Part shown: positions 47,203 to 59,806 of the stretch, in pieces
How the letters are laid out: each line of letters opens with the position of its first letter
Numbering within the stretch: the first letter of the stretch is position 1
From: Basidiobolus meristosporus CBS 931.73
Lineage: Eukaryota > Basidiobolomycota > Basidiobolomycetes > Basidiobolales > Basidiobolaceae
Length of the DNA: 64,000 nucleotides
Direction: 5' to 3'
NCBI GenBank assembly: GCA_002104905.1
Contig: MCFE01000110.1
Coordinates: 62,001-126,000, forward strand
Notes under the pieces: model-generated
Database searches by the model: none
What the model was told of the DNA's origin: nothing
Seen by the model: only the letters and a program-made list of their open reading frames with translations
Translations under genes and position numbers: made by a program

Positions 47203-48051
47203 ATGTCGCTTTTTACTTTTCCTATCGAATCCGCTCTGTTAGATATCGCTGACGTTTCGTCATCCGACAGTTACGTGAACGCGTCCATGCTTGAAACTAG
47301 CCAATTACTACCTTCTCTTCAAGGGTTTAATACCAATCTGCCTACTCCCGAGGAGATCGAACACCTATCTTTTTTCGACGAGTGGCTTGCTAACGACTGC
47401 AATGGAGTATTGGCTACCCCTTCATCCGACAAATTCGTTACTCCTCTCGATGATTTCGAAATTACTCCCATCAACGATGTATTCGATACACCATCTTTCG
47501 ATCTTTACAACTCCGCTCTTATTGATGATTCCGTATTGAGCGCATTCCCTTCTCCAGAGTGTGTGTCTCACATGAGTTTCCTGTCTGAGTTATCTACAGA
47601 CTCTGCCCATGATCCTTATACAACCCTTAGCTATGTGAACTATAGTATGCCACAGGAATCTCCTGTGAATATTCAGCTCCCTTCTCCCGCCCAAACTCCA
47701 CGGACTAGCCCAATGTTTTCCAAGCTGAACTTGCGTGAGTCTTGCTCCACCGTTGCAACTGCTGTAACTTCCAACAAGCGTGCTTCGGACGAAGTTGACA
47801 GTGCCGTGATGAAGCGTCAGAAAAACACTGACGCCGCTCGTCGGTCCCGTCAGCGCAAGGTTGAAAGAATCAGCCAGTTGGACAAGCGCACTACTGAGCT
47901 TTTGGCGGAAAACACCAAGCTTAACACCAAGGTGGCCATTTTGGAAAGCGAGAAGAAACATCAGCGCCAGAAAGAGTTGGAGCTTCAAATTCGTATTCAA
48001 ACACTTGAGAACCAATTGGCCGAAGCTCATCGCATTCTCACCGATCGTTGA
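47203..48051 (+). CDS. bZIP transcription factor, GCN4/CPC-1-like
   Basis: A single exon of 282 residues. The C-terminus holds the bZIP: basic region NTDAARRSRQRKVERIS, where Gcn4 reads a similar N-x-x-A-A-R-R-S-R, then a leucine zipper (LDKRTTELLAENTKLNTKVA, continuing through two more heptads). The N-terminal 180 residues are acidic with hydrophobic clusters (LPTPEEIEHLSFFDEW, FDIYNS-type and FPSPECVSHMSFLSEL), the layout of a Gcn4 activation domain. Predicted to activate amino-acid biosynthesis and stress genes. Three upstream ORFs in the 300-nt leader suggest translational control through eIF2alpha phosphorylation, and an eIF2alpha kinase gene lies 38 kb upstream. Confidence 0.85.
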   Translation: MSLFTFPIESALLDIADVSSSDSYVNASMLETSQLLPSLQGFNTNLPTPEEIEHLSFFDEWLANDCNGVLATPSSDKFVTPLDDFEITPINDVFDTPSFDLYNSALIDDSVLSAFPSPECVSHMSFLSELSTDSAHDPYTTLSYVNYSMPQESPVNIQLPSPAQTPRTSPMFSKLNLRESCSTVATAVTSNKRASDEVDSAVMKRQKNTDAARRSRQRKVERISQLDKRTTELLAENTKLNTKVAILESEKKHQRQKELELQIRIQTLENQLAEAHRILTDR

Positions 48052-48963
48052 ATCGGGCTGCCGGTTTATTTATAGTTTACACCCTCGGCTGCTTTTGGAT
48101 CATCCTGAGCCAAGTTGGCCTCTTCTACGGAGAGTCGCATAAGGATCTTGTTTATTTAGTTGGACGCGTTTGGCGAGCGTCAATTAGTTACAGGCTAACT
48201 AGTGGAATTTCGATTCAGTTTAGTAATGACCCCCATATTTTCCCTCTCTTCCCGGCCCCTTTTCTTTACTCTCGAACCTGTTTATTGGAAGAAATTCGCA
48301 TCCTGACGAATAATCGATACTTTTCTCTTTCATCCTTATCCATTTTTTGAATTTCAGTTACCTTTCATCAGTATTTACCATGATGAGTATTTTATGAGCA
48401 ATTTCTTTGACCACGCGATGTCTACTTTTACGAATCTATCTTGAATAAATTGAATTATATTACAGGGAGTGGGCATTGCTTTGGGGTAGGTGTTTCCAAG
48501 TCACATGGTAATTCAGCCAAGGCGGTTGTTCAAATACAAAATTGGAAAGGGTTGATGACCTGAAATTATATACATAAAGTGGAATAATGGAAATGTGAGA
48601 TGCTCACTGGGTAATGAGGCGATGAGCAGCGTAGTGCTAACAGAAGTTTATCCAAGAGCTTGTTACAAGACAGTTGATGAAGGGTGGGTTACGTGAGCCA
48701 GCATGTGCATCATTGGACAATGTTATCCGGGTTGACTTTTTGATTCAATCGATTTTTTCGAAAAAATACGAACTCTCATCAACCAAGTTGATGTATGAAA
48801 TGGTGTGGGATACATATGTGTGAGGTGGGTGTGTACAAGTACATGAATCTATTCTTTGACAAATACTTATATGATCAAGCGAGTTTGGCGGTTGAACTGA
48901 GGAAAAGATATCTAAGTGGTGTTACAATGGAGTCTTGCAAATGCATCGTCTAGAGCAGGTTCC
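48052..48963. other. Convergent 3' flank of the bZIP and zinc-finger genes
   Basis: ORFs just after the bZIP stop are probably 3' UTR. No other gene is supported. Confidence 0.4.
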
Positions 48964-49391
48964 TCATTTATGTACTTTCTTGTGGCGCGTGAGGGTAGAC
49001 AACTATGAACATAGGGATTGAGTGAGTGTCGAACGAAGCTCAAGAGAGGAATACTTACATCACCAAAAGCCTTTGTGCAGCCCAGAAAGTCACACGCAAA
49101 AGGTCGTTCACCAGTGTGCGTTCGATAGTGTATTGATAGGGCAGTGCTTTGCACAAAACTGCGAGTACACGAGCTCCAAGAGCATTTATATGGCTTTTCT
49201 CCGGTGTGGATACGTCGGTGTCGGCAAAGGTCCGAGCTTGTGGAAAAGGATTTATTGCAATACGTATACTTGCATCGGTATGTCTTCTTAAACGCTCTCT
49301 CATACGGCGGTGAGTCGTAGAAAAGCCCTCTACTTTTTAAGTGCTCGGTTGAGGGATTGAGAATGTAGCGCAAGCTCATCTGTTTCAGCAT
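48964..49391 (-). CDS. C2H2 zinc-finger protein, three fingers (copy 1)
   Basis: Two exons (49059-49391, 48964-49002; intron 56 nt) give 123 residues. Fingers: [46 protein letters not shown], and [23 protein letters not shown]. The third is split by the intron after Asp. HTGEKP and HTGERP linkers join them. The protein ends with TGA two residues after the third finger. Copy 2 (49972-50543) has the same start (YILNP), the same intron position and size, and a fourth finger. Fingers joined by such linkers bind DNA; the target is unknown. Confidence 0.85.
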
Positions 49392-49971
49392 TTAGAACAA
49401 TATGCTCTTGACTGGGATTGTCAAGGAAAGTAAAGTCAAAGCAAGGGGTTTGGCGCGAATACGGAGAGCAGGCTTGTTTTATATAAATTTCTCTTTGAGA
49501 CAGCAAGTCGGATCTGGAAAATATTATTGAACACTAGAACACACATGCCGGATGTAACACGAAGTAGCTGAATGCCTAAGCACCAGTCCGTTCTATGCCA
49601 CCAGTTGGTGGAATTCCACTTGCCTAATAGTGATGGTGGAATTATTGTTCATATTGGTATTGATCGATCAAATGAACAAATCGGAATATTATTCCACGGT
49701 ATCTTTGGATGAGATACACTCAACGAATTTATCCGAAAAACTCAAAATGGTAAATGAAACAGATGAAATGGAAGCAAGGGTACCAAAGTATATCAGGCAG
49801 ATGGTGGCATGGAATGTGTCAAACCCTCTAGGTTGAATGATATGGGTGGAAAATGTAGGAACACTATAAAATTGGGAATAGTGCGAAGATTAAGTGCGTG
49901 GAAAGAATGTACAATCAGTTGATTAGAAACCAAGTTAAAGAATGATAACCCAGGCCCTGGCTCTAGGATCA
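49392..49971. other. Spacer between the two zinc-finger genes
   Basis: Upstream region of copy 1. A 68-codon plus-strand ORF at 49630 has no domain features. Confidence 0.4.
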
Positions 49972-51378
<1,407 letters not shown>

Positions 51379-52029
51379 TTAAATGGGGTAGTTGTGAACG
51401 CCACTACCACCAGTGAATGTACTGGAGGATCTGTCTTGCCCACGAAAGTGAGCAATACAATAAAAGATTATTGAGAATGTAAGGAATAAAGCGCCTAGAA
51501 AAAGGACGGTAAATCTTTGGGCAATGGAAGCCCAAATCACAATAGCAAACCTAGAGCTGATTGTAAATAACCTTACGAGCTCCGCAGAAACCACTTATCC
51601 ACTTACACTGCATATAGGATTGCACGCATGAGATTGCTGGAAAAAAAATCGGTCACAACGGAACTCTTCGGTATGATCATACCGCAGTATGGTATCTCGA
51701 GAATTAGTATCAATGCTGCGAATATACTGGGGTGAAGAGATAAGCATCGGTCATTAACCTATCAACAGGAGTCATACATACAATCCAAAGATGGCAAACA
51801 CAACAACTGAGGTAAACTTGATGATACCAAACACCACCAAACCTAACATAAAAATGAGTCAGGTTGTGCACTACTAGCGACAGAGCGACACGATTAACAT
51901 ACAAATGGCAGCGATGATAGCGGACCTTGGATAGATGTTAGAATGCGTGTCGAAAATAGATAGACAGCGTCCTTACCATTGGCCATAGATCGAGAAGTTG
52001 CCGGATCTGAATTCGGTGGAGATACTCAT
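51379..52029 (-). CDS. TVP18: Tvp18, Golgi tetraspan membrane protein
   Basis: Five exons (51977-52029, 51903-51925, 51782-51842, 51607-51726, 51379-51550) join in phase to 142 residues; exon 2 is only 23 nt. The N-terminus EFRSGNFSIYGQW is the family signature (yeast Tvp18 has a near-identical KSGNFSIYG motif). Four hydrophobic segments follow: IIAAICLVVFGIIKF, VVFAIFGFIFAALILI, AILYAVFAIVIWASIA and VLFLGALFLTFSIIFY. A polar tail (HFRGQDRSSSTFTGGSG) ends it. Tvp18 is found in late Golgi vesicles with Tlg2. The same window encodes Vps45, the Tlg2 partner, but they are 21 kb apart. Confidence 0.87.
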
Positions 52030-52829
52030 GTTGGGTTCGTTGGTGAGTTTACTAGGTAGGTAAGCAAAGCAGAACCGAAGTTGCGAAGGGTGTGCTAGCT
52101 TTATAGCAAAATCCTACGTGCTGTGTACCAAATAAAGAATGCCATCTAACATGCAAGAATTTCAACCACAGCTCGTGATTGTCACCAAGCAGATCGAATA
52201 GAATTTTGATATTCACTGCTGATTGTGTATACAGGGAAAACATGACGAGTCGCGGTATGCAGATGATACCACTTTATTCTAAGTCTGAGCTACGTCATGT
52301 CGATTTACAGTTGTCAAATTGCGTTAGAGGATTACTATCCATTGATCCTCATTTGTTAATTACACCACAGTCACGGCGTCCAATTTGGACACAGGAAATG
52401 CGTTAGTATACCAGAAAACTGGCACATTTAGTGCATCAAATAAGCAGTGGCGTGCCTCCCGATGTTCGTTTCACAGCAACAATGAGAATCATGGGCTACT
52501 GTTTGTATCCTGTCATAGTAATACGGTCTGAGGATGGGATGAGCCAGCAGTGCAGGTCAAGCACCGTGCTTGACTGGGGTAGCTAGGCGGAAGAGACGAT
52601 AATCCAAGTTGCGAATTGGCGTACCAAACTTCGACACTCTATGTGCTTGTCAAAAGTGATACTGCCACCAGAAAATTGACCAATCCCATCAGGACTTCTC
52701 AAGCATCCTTATTCCAATTGCAACAACCATCTGAATATAGAGTCACCTATGGGCGTCACAGAAATAAATGTTTCTGTCATTAAATAGTTATATTTTTATT
52801 AGACCAACGTGATACTAGTGGGGAAGCAC
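52030..52829. other. Upstream region of TVP18 and 3' flank of the eL34 gene
   Basis: Both flanking genes are on the minus strand, so this holds the TVP18 promoter (near 52030) and the RPL34 3' UTR. A 75-codon plus ORF at 52179 has no domain content. Confidence 0.4.
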
Positions 52830-53227
52830 TTAGTTCTTTCCAGCTTGAGACTTGATGACTTTCTTGACAATCTTTTGCTCTTCGATGAGGAAAGCGCGGA
52901 CAATACGTTCGCGAACGCAGTGGCCACAACGGCTACCACCATAAGCACGCTGAACGGTCTTTTGACGCTTGGAAATACGAGCATATTCACGAGGACGAAG
53001 GGCAGGTACCTAGTAGTTAAGTGGATTAGAATAGTCGCCGTATAGTAGGATATCTTATAGCCACATACACCAGCAAGAGCAGTTCCACAGTCGCCACAGC
53101 GAGGAGCGCTGCCAGGCTTCTTCTCGTGCAAGTATGTAAGTTTGCCACCGGGGGTCTTGACAATACGAACACGGTTCGACTTGGTGTTGTATGAGAGACG
53201 ACGACGGTAGGTGACACGTTGAGCCAT
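52830..53227 (-). CDS. RPL34: 60S ribosomal protein eL34
   Basis: Two exons (53069-53227, 52830-53009; intron 59 nt) give 112 residues. The N-terminus [19 protein letters not shown], then [15 protein letters not shown], is the family start. Two CxxC pairs (CGDCG and CGHC) form the zinc site. The C-terminus [19 protein letters not shown] is typical. It is basic throughout and is a component of the large cytosolic ribosomal subunit. Confidence 0.97.
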
Positions 53228-54247
53228 TTGTGACAGTTACTGTAATACGAATGGGATGGATGAACAATTAATATCGCCTGGATACTCGCATCAATTACAT
53301 AGGTTAAATCTAGATGGATGAAAAGACCCACCTCTATGAGTTGACGACTGGAAGCGTAGGCGAAAGAAAGAACAACTCGAGTTTTTACATACCTATTTGT
53401 ATGTCCACCGGGTTTTTCTGAAATTCCTGCACGCCAGGATTTAATTGGTGGATAGTCGGATCAATAGACTTGATTGTATCAAATTTTTGCTCCAGTCTTT
53501 ACTCGATCCCATTTGGCCAACAACCGAATCAATACATAACATTTATTAGGCCTCAAAGCATGACAACTAGCATAGGTACAATGGTTAATACATTAGCTCC
53601 CACATCAATACAACCATATCAATTGTGGGAAATACTACCGTAATATTGAGGTTACTCTACGTATACTGGACTCAAGATCAATTACCGTGCAACTGCTCGA
53701 TGATCACTTACGTTATTGCCAGGTTGAAATATCTTGTTCGACAATAGGGCAGATATAAAGTGGATCAACATCATTTTGCTTTGACACTGGGAGGTATGGG
53801 TATATTGGACGATTTGGTACGGAACGAATGTCAATACGTTAACAGCTATTATTAAGTGACCTAAGTCGTTAGACTGCTACCCAGCCTGTAGGCTACAAAG
53901 ATCCTAATGGAGCTACGAAGCAGCTCAGCTAATATAAATTCCTGGAGCTGGAATGCCTAGAAATATACGTTTTGCTTCAAGTGCATGCTTAGCCCTGAAC
54001 CCAACGCCGACATTATTAACAATTCCAAACAGCGAAGAATGTTCAGGCTAATGCCATTCAAATACCTGTTTTTCTCATTTTCCATTTGTGGATACGGAGG
54101 TTATACGGGGTCCAAATTGTTCAATGAAGTGGAAATATGATGACTACTTAAAATAAACAAATAAACAAACAAACGGGTAGTGTTTTTATATTTCACACGA
54201 CCACTGCTCTATTTGATAGTTTTTAAGCGTCGGCTTCGTAACAGAAC
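53228..54247. other. Divergent promoter region, RPL34 / MGS1
   Basis: A purine/pyrimidine-biased leader lies next to the RPL34 start. The rest contains no supported ORF. A short AAAC-type run (AAATAAACAAACAAACGGG, near 54160) is the only simple repeat. Confidence 0.4.
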
Positions 54248-56532
54248 ATGTCAAACACCGGTACTGATTTAGAAGTTTGAAATTGAATTTCCGAAGTGTT
54301 TCACTCAATCTTTCTTTCACAAGTTGAATGTCCGATTTGCCAACGAAAAACCAAAGCGTCAATCATCAATGAGCATATTGACAATGGCTGCAAGGATCCC
54401 TACCTCAAACAAGAGAATAACATTGTAGCCGATGAAGCCTGTACGGACCAAACTCCAAAGGAAGTAGAGATAAAAATAACCTCCGACATGGTAAAATCCT
54501 CATACGTTAGACAGACACAAGTATTCATGGATGACTTCTTAATTGTTCACCTGTTTTTTTTCCATTTACAAGAAGTCACCATCCAGAAAGACCGCCGATA
54601 TATTCAGCTCTCGTAAACGAAAAATATCTACACCTATAACACCCAGCAGAAGTGAGGGTGCATCAACAAATCCGAAAGTGTCGGAGACCATTCTTGACTC
54701 TCCTACCCCTTTGGTGGATACGAAAAGAAATAAACATCAACCCACCCGCAGTGAACTTAAGTCGCGAAACCTGCCACTTGCTGAGAAGTCGCGTCCATCA
54801 ACGTTGAACGAGTTTGTAGGACAAATGGAAACCCTCAAAGTCATTCAACCGCTATTAAAGCATGACCTGATCCCGTAAGTATACTTGTAGTTACCGGCAT
54901 CCGAAACCCCGTGTTTTAATACTTCAAAGGTCAATGATATTCTGGGGACCGCCTGGTACCGGGAAAACCTCACTAGCTAGAGTGAGTTACTTGATTTTCT
55001 GATAGAGCCTCAACAGCGATCACCGGCGCCTAACAGTATACCTCCTACCTATAGATAATTGCTAAACAGTCCAACTTCAAGTTCCGTGAGATGAGTGGGT
55101 GTAGCCATGGTGTGGATGATCTAAAGTGAGGTGGTTCTCATTTCCTCACCTACAGAAGAGCAGAAATAACACCTGTCATTTAGAAAATGCTTCGAAGAGG
55201 CCAAAAACACACTATCTTTACTCAAACAGCGCACACTGGTTTTCTTAGACGAGATGTAAGTCTGGAAACCTATCGATAAGCGAGCTGAGCACTAAATTGC
55301 CTCTAGACATAGATTAAATAGAGCACAGCAGGATATATTTCTACCTTACGTGGAAAAGGGGCTTATCACGTTGATTGGTGCCACTACAGAGAATCCTTCG
55401 TTCAAAGTTAATGCGGCATTATTAAGCCGATGCCGTGTATTCACATTCCAGAAGCTTGCAGGAGCGGAAGTCGTAAAGTTGCTCGAGCATGCAGTGGAGC
55501 TGAAGAGGGCACATCTTAAAGAGAGCGGAAGCGAAATGTGGGATTTTCGGATAGACCACAAAGCGTTAGATTATTTAGCCGGGACCTGTGATGGCGATGG
55601 TAAATAGAGGCTTGCCATTTGAAAACCACTTCATCCGACCCCTTATTCACTTTACGCATTAAGCCAGGATTGCTATCAATGCGCTTGACAGTGCTTTAGA
55701 CTCCATTGCAAACCAAGGTATACAGCAACTTGGCCCAGATGAGATGCGAGAGATTGTCAAAAAATCCCATCTTCTATACGATCGGAAAGGGGACCAACAC
55801 TACGATACAATCTCTGCGTTTATCAAAAGTATGCGTGGAAGGTATGCAAGCAAGCCGCCGAAGTAGTATTTTGAATTTCGTTTCTAATTTTAATTGTGAT
55901 CCACACAGTAACGACAACGCCGCATTATATTGGCTTGGTCGAATGCTAGTTGCTGGAGAGGATCCTTTATTTATTGCTCGAAGATTAATCATTTTTGCTT
56001 CTGAAGATGTTGGACTCGCTGACAATCAAGCTCTTGGCCTGGTAACCTTCGTGTTAGAGATGTGTTTCGGAGGGGTTACTAACCAGTACTGAGCATTAGG
56101 CCACTTCTACTTATCAAGCTTGCCAGGTGATAGGAATGCCAGAATGCGAGATCAATCTTGCCCACTGCGTTACCTACATGGCTCGTGCTCCTAAAACCAT
56201 TGAAAGCCATCGTGCCTACAAACGTGTTAAAGAGGCGATTAACAACGAGTATGCCTGGCCAGTCCCCATCCACCTAAGAAATGCACCGACACGGTTAATG
56301 AAGGTAATAATACTTACCCCTCGAATATGCAGAGGTTGAAGTTGACGTGTGTTTTGCCACAGGAATTAGGTTATGGTAAGGAGTATCTATATCCTCCTGG
56401 TAAGCCTTGTCTCGGATTCTGTGCCGTCGGTTCTTTCATTAATCAAGTATCTTAGACCATAACGGAGCTTGTAGCCAAGAGTATTTGCCATCAGAGTTGT
56501 CTGTTCGCGAGTTCTATGATAGAAGACTCTAA
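54248..56532 (+). CDS. MGS1: Mgs1/WRNIP1 AAA+ ATPase with UBZ4 finger
   Basis: Twelve exons (54248-54260, 54324-54490, 54573-54874, 54930-54981, 55055-55125, 55184-55255, 55307-55599, 55664-55841, 55909-56041, 56100-56303, 56363-56399, 56456-56532) give 532 residues. A Rad18-type ubiquitin-binding finger is at the N-terminus ([10 protein letters not shown]...HIDNGC). After a basic linker come [11 protein letters not shown], Walker [10 protein letters not shown] split from the next exon, Walker [26 protein letters not shown] (sensor 1) and the arginine finger LLSRCRVF. The tetramerisation part has ALYWLGRML and ASEDVGLAD. The end reads [15 protein letters not shown]. It acts at stalled replication forks with PCNA. 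The exon structure was built by phase and is consistent throughout. Confidence 0.94.
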
Positions 56533-57297
56533 GGCAAGTATATCTGCTCGGCTAAAGCACTAATACACCACAATGTAGTAAATCGAATATTATGAATTGA
56601 ATGTTGCTTTTGACTTCCGCTTTTTTCATAGTGGGCGGTGCTGCATCTATATAACCTCTATCCATGTTGAACTCACTGAATATTTGCAATGTACAATACA
56701 AATGAATGACTTAAATTGGACAACAATCACCCAACATCCACATCATGAGAAAAGTTCTTGGTGCTTAAAAATTAATGTACTGAAATTAAAAAACATGTCC
56801 CTGCAATTGATATGTCTGTCGCCTAGCAATTTATTAACTTTGGGAATCTATTCACAGCACAAGATACAAAGGCTAAGTTGCTTCCTTGCCAGTAGCAAGA
56901 GCTTTCGTCTCAACAAGTATAAATCTATATTACAGTATCAAATATCAACCTACGGATCCTATTGTATAAAAGCACCATGTAGGCTAGTATTGTGGATCAT
57001 TGGTTGTGTTGAAGGCGATGCAAGAGATTGCGGGTTTTACTTACTCCTGACCAATACTGATAATCAAGTTAATGACCCATCTCGGTCAGCCCTACCAGGT
57101 TTGTACAAATTATGTGTTGAATCCTTTCATTTCCTGCCATTCCCTAACATTTCGGACAAACCGTAAACACCGTAAGGAACTGAGGAATACGAAATTGCTG
57201 GAATACCCAATCTCATTGTGACAACTTCGATTGAGTATATGGATTTATTTTGAACGCTTTCAGAATTTACCATATACTAATATTGGTATTGGATTAA
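56533..57297. other. Convergent intergenic region, MGS1 / GST copy 4
   Basis: A 189-codon plus ORF at 56597 runs through AT-rich sequence with rare-residue composition and no domain; it is probably chance. Nothing else is supported. Confidence 0.4.
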
Positions 57298-58241
57298 TTA
57301 AGCATCGTTCTTATAAGCACTAATATGAGCGCCTTGCCAATAAATGTATTTGGGTCTTCTTTCACTCTCCAAGTAAGCAGCTATGCGTGGACGGCTCTTG
57401 AAGTCATGGTAGAACTTGTGTAGCTTAGGGTATTGCTCTTTGTCCAAAGCATTGGGATCCGCTTGTAGATTGTTGTCGATGTTGTCAAACACACAGACAT
57501 CAGCATAGGTGAAGTCACTGCCAGCGAAGTAGCCAGTGTTGCCATTCTCCTCCAAGTAATACTCAAATGCCTTCAGGTAGAAGGGGATGGTCTCCTCGAT
57601 GTATGCGGTCTTGAGGTTATCCTAAGGCATTTGGTTAGCGCACCGCTCCAGAGAACAGTCTGGGCGCTCCAAGGCAAGACGAGTGTACTTACAAATTCGG
57701 GGTTGTAGCAAAGTACAGCATACTTGCGGCGCCAGTCATTCTAGTGATGTGGTTCGAGAATATTAGATCAGAACGCTGCCTAGCAATCAGCGAAACACCA
57801 AACACTCAGATATACTTACGGTGGCTTCGGCAACGATATCAGCCTGAAGAGCTTCTCTCGCATTCTTCCCATTGGCACCTATCACAGATCATGCTCAGCA
57901 AAGAGAGAAGGGCATACTTCACAGAGCACATCGACCACCTACCATGCTTGTTGGCCATGTATCTCAAGATAGCCTTGCTCTGAGACATCTTGATATCCCC
58001 ATGCCAAGCAATTGGGACTTGGTGGAGGGGCACCAGGGAAGGCTTCACAGCCATCCAATCGTCGAAAGTCTCATCAGTGTATGAGATGTTCTTTTCTTCA
58101 AGGAAAAGGCGGAGCTCTTCAGCAAAACCTCTACAAAACAGAGGATCTGGTCAGCATAAAGCACGACAACGCTGATCCGTGGCTAGTCGAGACGACTTCT
58201 TACCTGATGGGAAAGTACAGGATGCGGTATTCGGCGGGCAT
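57298..58241 (-). CDS. Glutathione S-transferase, sigma-like (copy 4)
   Basis: Five exons (58204-58241, 57943-58130, 57820-57878, 57693-57740, 57298-57621) give 218 residues, with the same introns as copies 2 and 5. Tyr9 and QSKAILRY are present. The residue 39-57 block has the copy-1 type (WMAVKPSLVPLHQVPI) while exons 4-5 are of the copy-2/5 type (NDWRRKYAVLCYNPEF), so the gene is a mosaic. The start context resembles copies 2 and 5, but the TATA position reads AATAAAAC rather than TATATAA, so its expression may differ. Confidence 0.92.
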
Positions 58242-58862
58242 GGATGAAGATATTTCAGACTTGAGAATGTGCTGATGATACGATAATGTGCCTTGGTCGA
58301 GGTTTTATTCGTAATTGCGAAGCATTCATGATCAGAGCACAACGTCGCACCAAGTGAATGATCAGCATACCACCTCATTCCGTAGTAGATATAGGAGCTA
58401 TTAGTAGTACCACCATACGAAATATAATTCATTACGAAGGCTGTGCTCTCATCCGCAGCAAGGAATATAAGCATGGCATCACTTGACGTAACGCTTTAAG
58501 GTTTGTACTGATAGAACTGTGAAATTATATGGTAAACAAGGTACCAAAACAATTCACCTTGAAAGACGTGGAGGTTCTCATTGTTATTGTGTATCAAGTA
58601 TACAATAAAGGTTTGGTTAGTGCCCCATCTAATCACACAAGTGATGTTGCTTTTTTAGTTATACCCAAAAAACGGTACTTCCAATTTCAAGAGTTCGAAA
58701 ACTTGCGAAAGCTCCATATAATCGAATACCAATGCCTCCGACAGCTCCGAAAACTACATTTAGAGTTCAAGCAACCAATGGATCACCTACTAGTTGCCAT
58801 TTGAATTTATCAAGCCGTTGTTTATTAGAACTTATATTCCGAAATCAGTATTACTACGATAA
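58242..58862. other. Spacer between GST copies 4 and 5
   Basis: The GST copy 4 promoter lies at 58242-58310 and is clearly related to that of copy 5. A 91-codon plus ORF at 58529 has no domain features. Confidence 0.4.
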
Positions 58863-59806
58863 TTAGGCATCATTCTTATAGCCGCCAAGACGGGCAGTTT
58901 GTCCATTAATATATTTGGGTCTTCTTTCACTCTCCAAGTAAGCAGCTATGCGTGGACGGCTCTTGAAGTCATGGTAGAACTTGTGCAGTTTGGGGTATTG
59001 CTCCTTGGTCAAAGTACTAGCATTCACAAGTAGATTGTTGTCGATGTTGTCAAACACACAGACATCAGCATAGGTGAAGTCACTGCCAGCGAAGTAGCCA
59101 GTGTTGCCATTCTCCTCCAAGTAATACTCAAATGCCTTCAGGTAGAAGGGGATGGTCTCCTCGATGTATGCGGTCTTGAGGTTATCCTAAGGCATTTGGT
59201 TAGCGCACCGCTCCAGAGAACAGTCTGGGCGCTCCAAGGCAAGACGAGTGTACTTACAAATTCGGGGTTGTAGCAAAGTGCAGTATACTTGCGGCGCCAG
59301 TCATTCTAGTGATGTGGTTCGAGAATATTAGATCAGAACGCTGCCTAGCAATCAGCGAAACACCAAACACTCAGATATACTTACGGTGGCTTCGGCAACG
59401 ATATCAGCCTGAAGAGCTTCTCTCGCATTCTTCCCATTGGCACCTATCACAGATCATGCTCAGCAAAGAGAGAAGGGCATACTTCACAGAGCACATCGAC
59501 CACCTACCATGCTTGTTGGCCATGTATCTCAAGATAGCCTTGCTCTGAGACATCTTGATATCCCCATTCCATACAATAGGTAACTGATGGAGGGGTGCCA
59601 AGGTAGGTTTGAGGGTGGCCCAGTCCTCGAAAGTCTCATCAGTGTATGAGATGTTCTTTTCTTCAAGGAAAAGGCGGAGCTCTTCAGCCAGACCTCTATC
59701 GAACAGAGGATCTGGTCAGCATAAAGCACGATAACAGTGAGTCTTGGCTAGTCGAGACGACTTCTTACCTGATGGGAAAGTACAGGATGCGGTATTCGGC
59801 GGGCAT
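58863..59806 (-). CDS. Glutathione S-transferase, sigma-like (copy 5)
   Basis: Five exons (59769-59806, 59508-59695, 59385-59443, 59258-59305, 58863-59186) give 218 residues. It is nearly the same as copy 2 in coding sequence (WATLKPTLAPLHQLPIVW, FAGSDFTYADVCVFD, ending NDA) and in intron 4. TATATAA (59868-59874, minus strand) lies 62 bp before the start, the same distance as in copy 2. The 58863-59806 and 57298-58241 genes are direct tandem repeats of each other. Confidence 0.93.

Noticed and set aside
51670-51690. Perfect palindrome GGTATGATCATACC
   Set aside because: It falls inside a coding exon of TVP18 (codons for Gly-Met-Ile-Ile-Pro), so no separate function is needed.
56597-57166. 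189-codon plus-strand ORF after MGS1
   Set aside because: It has AT-driven composition, no domain and lies in the 3' flank; probably chance.
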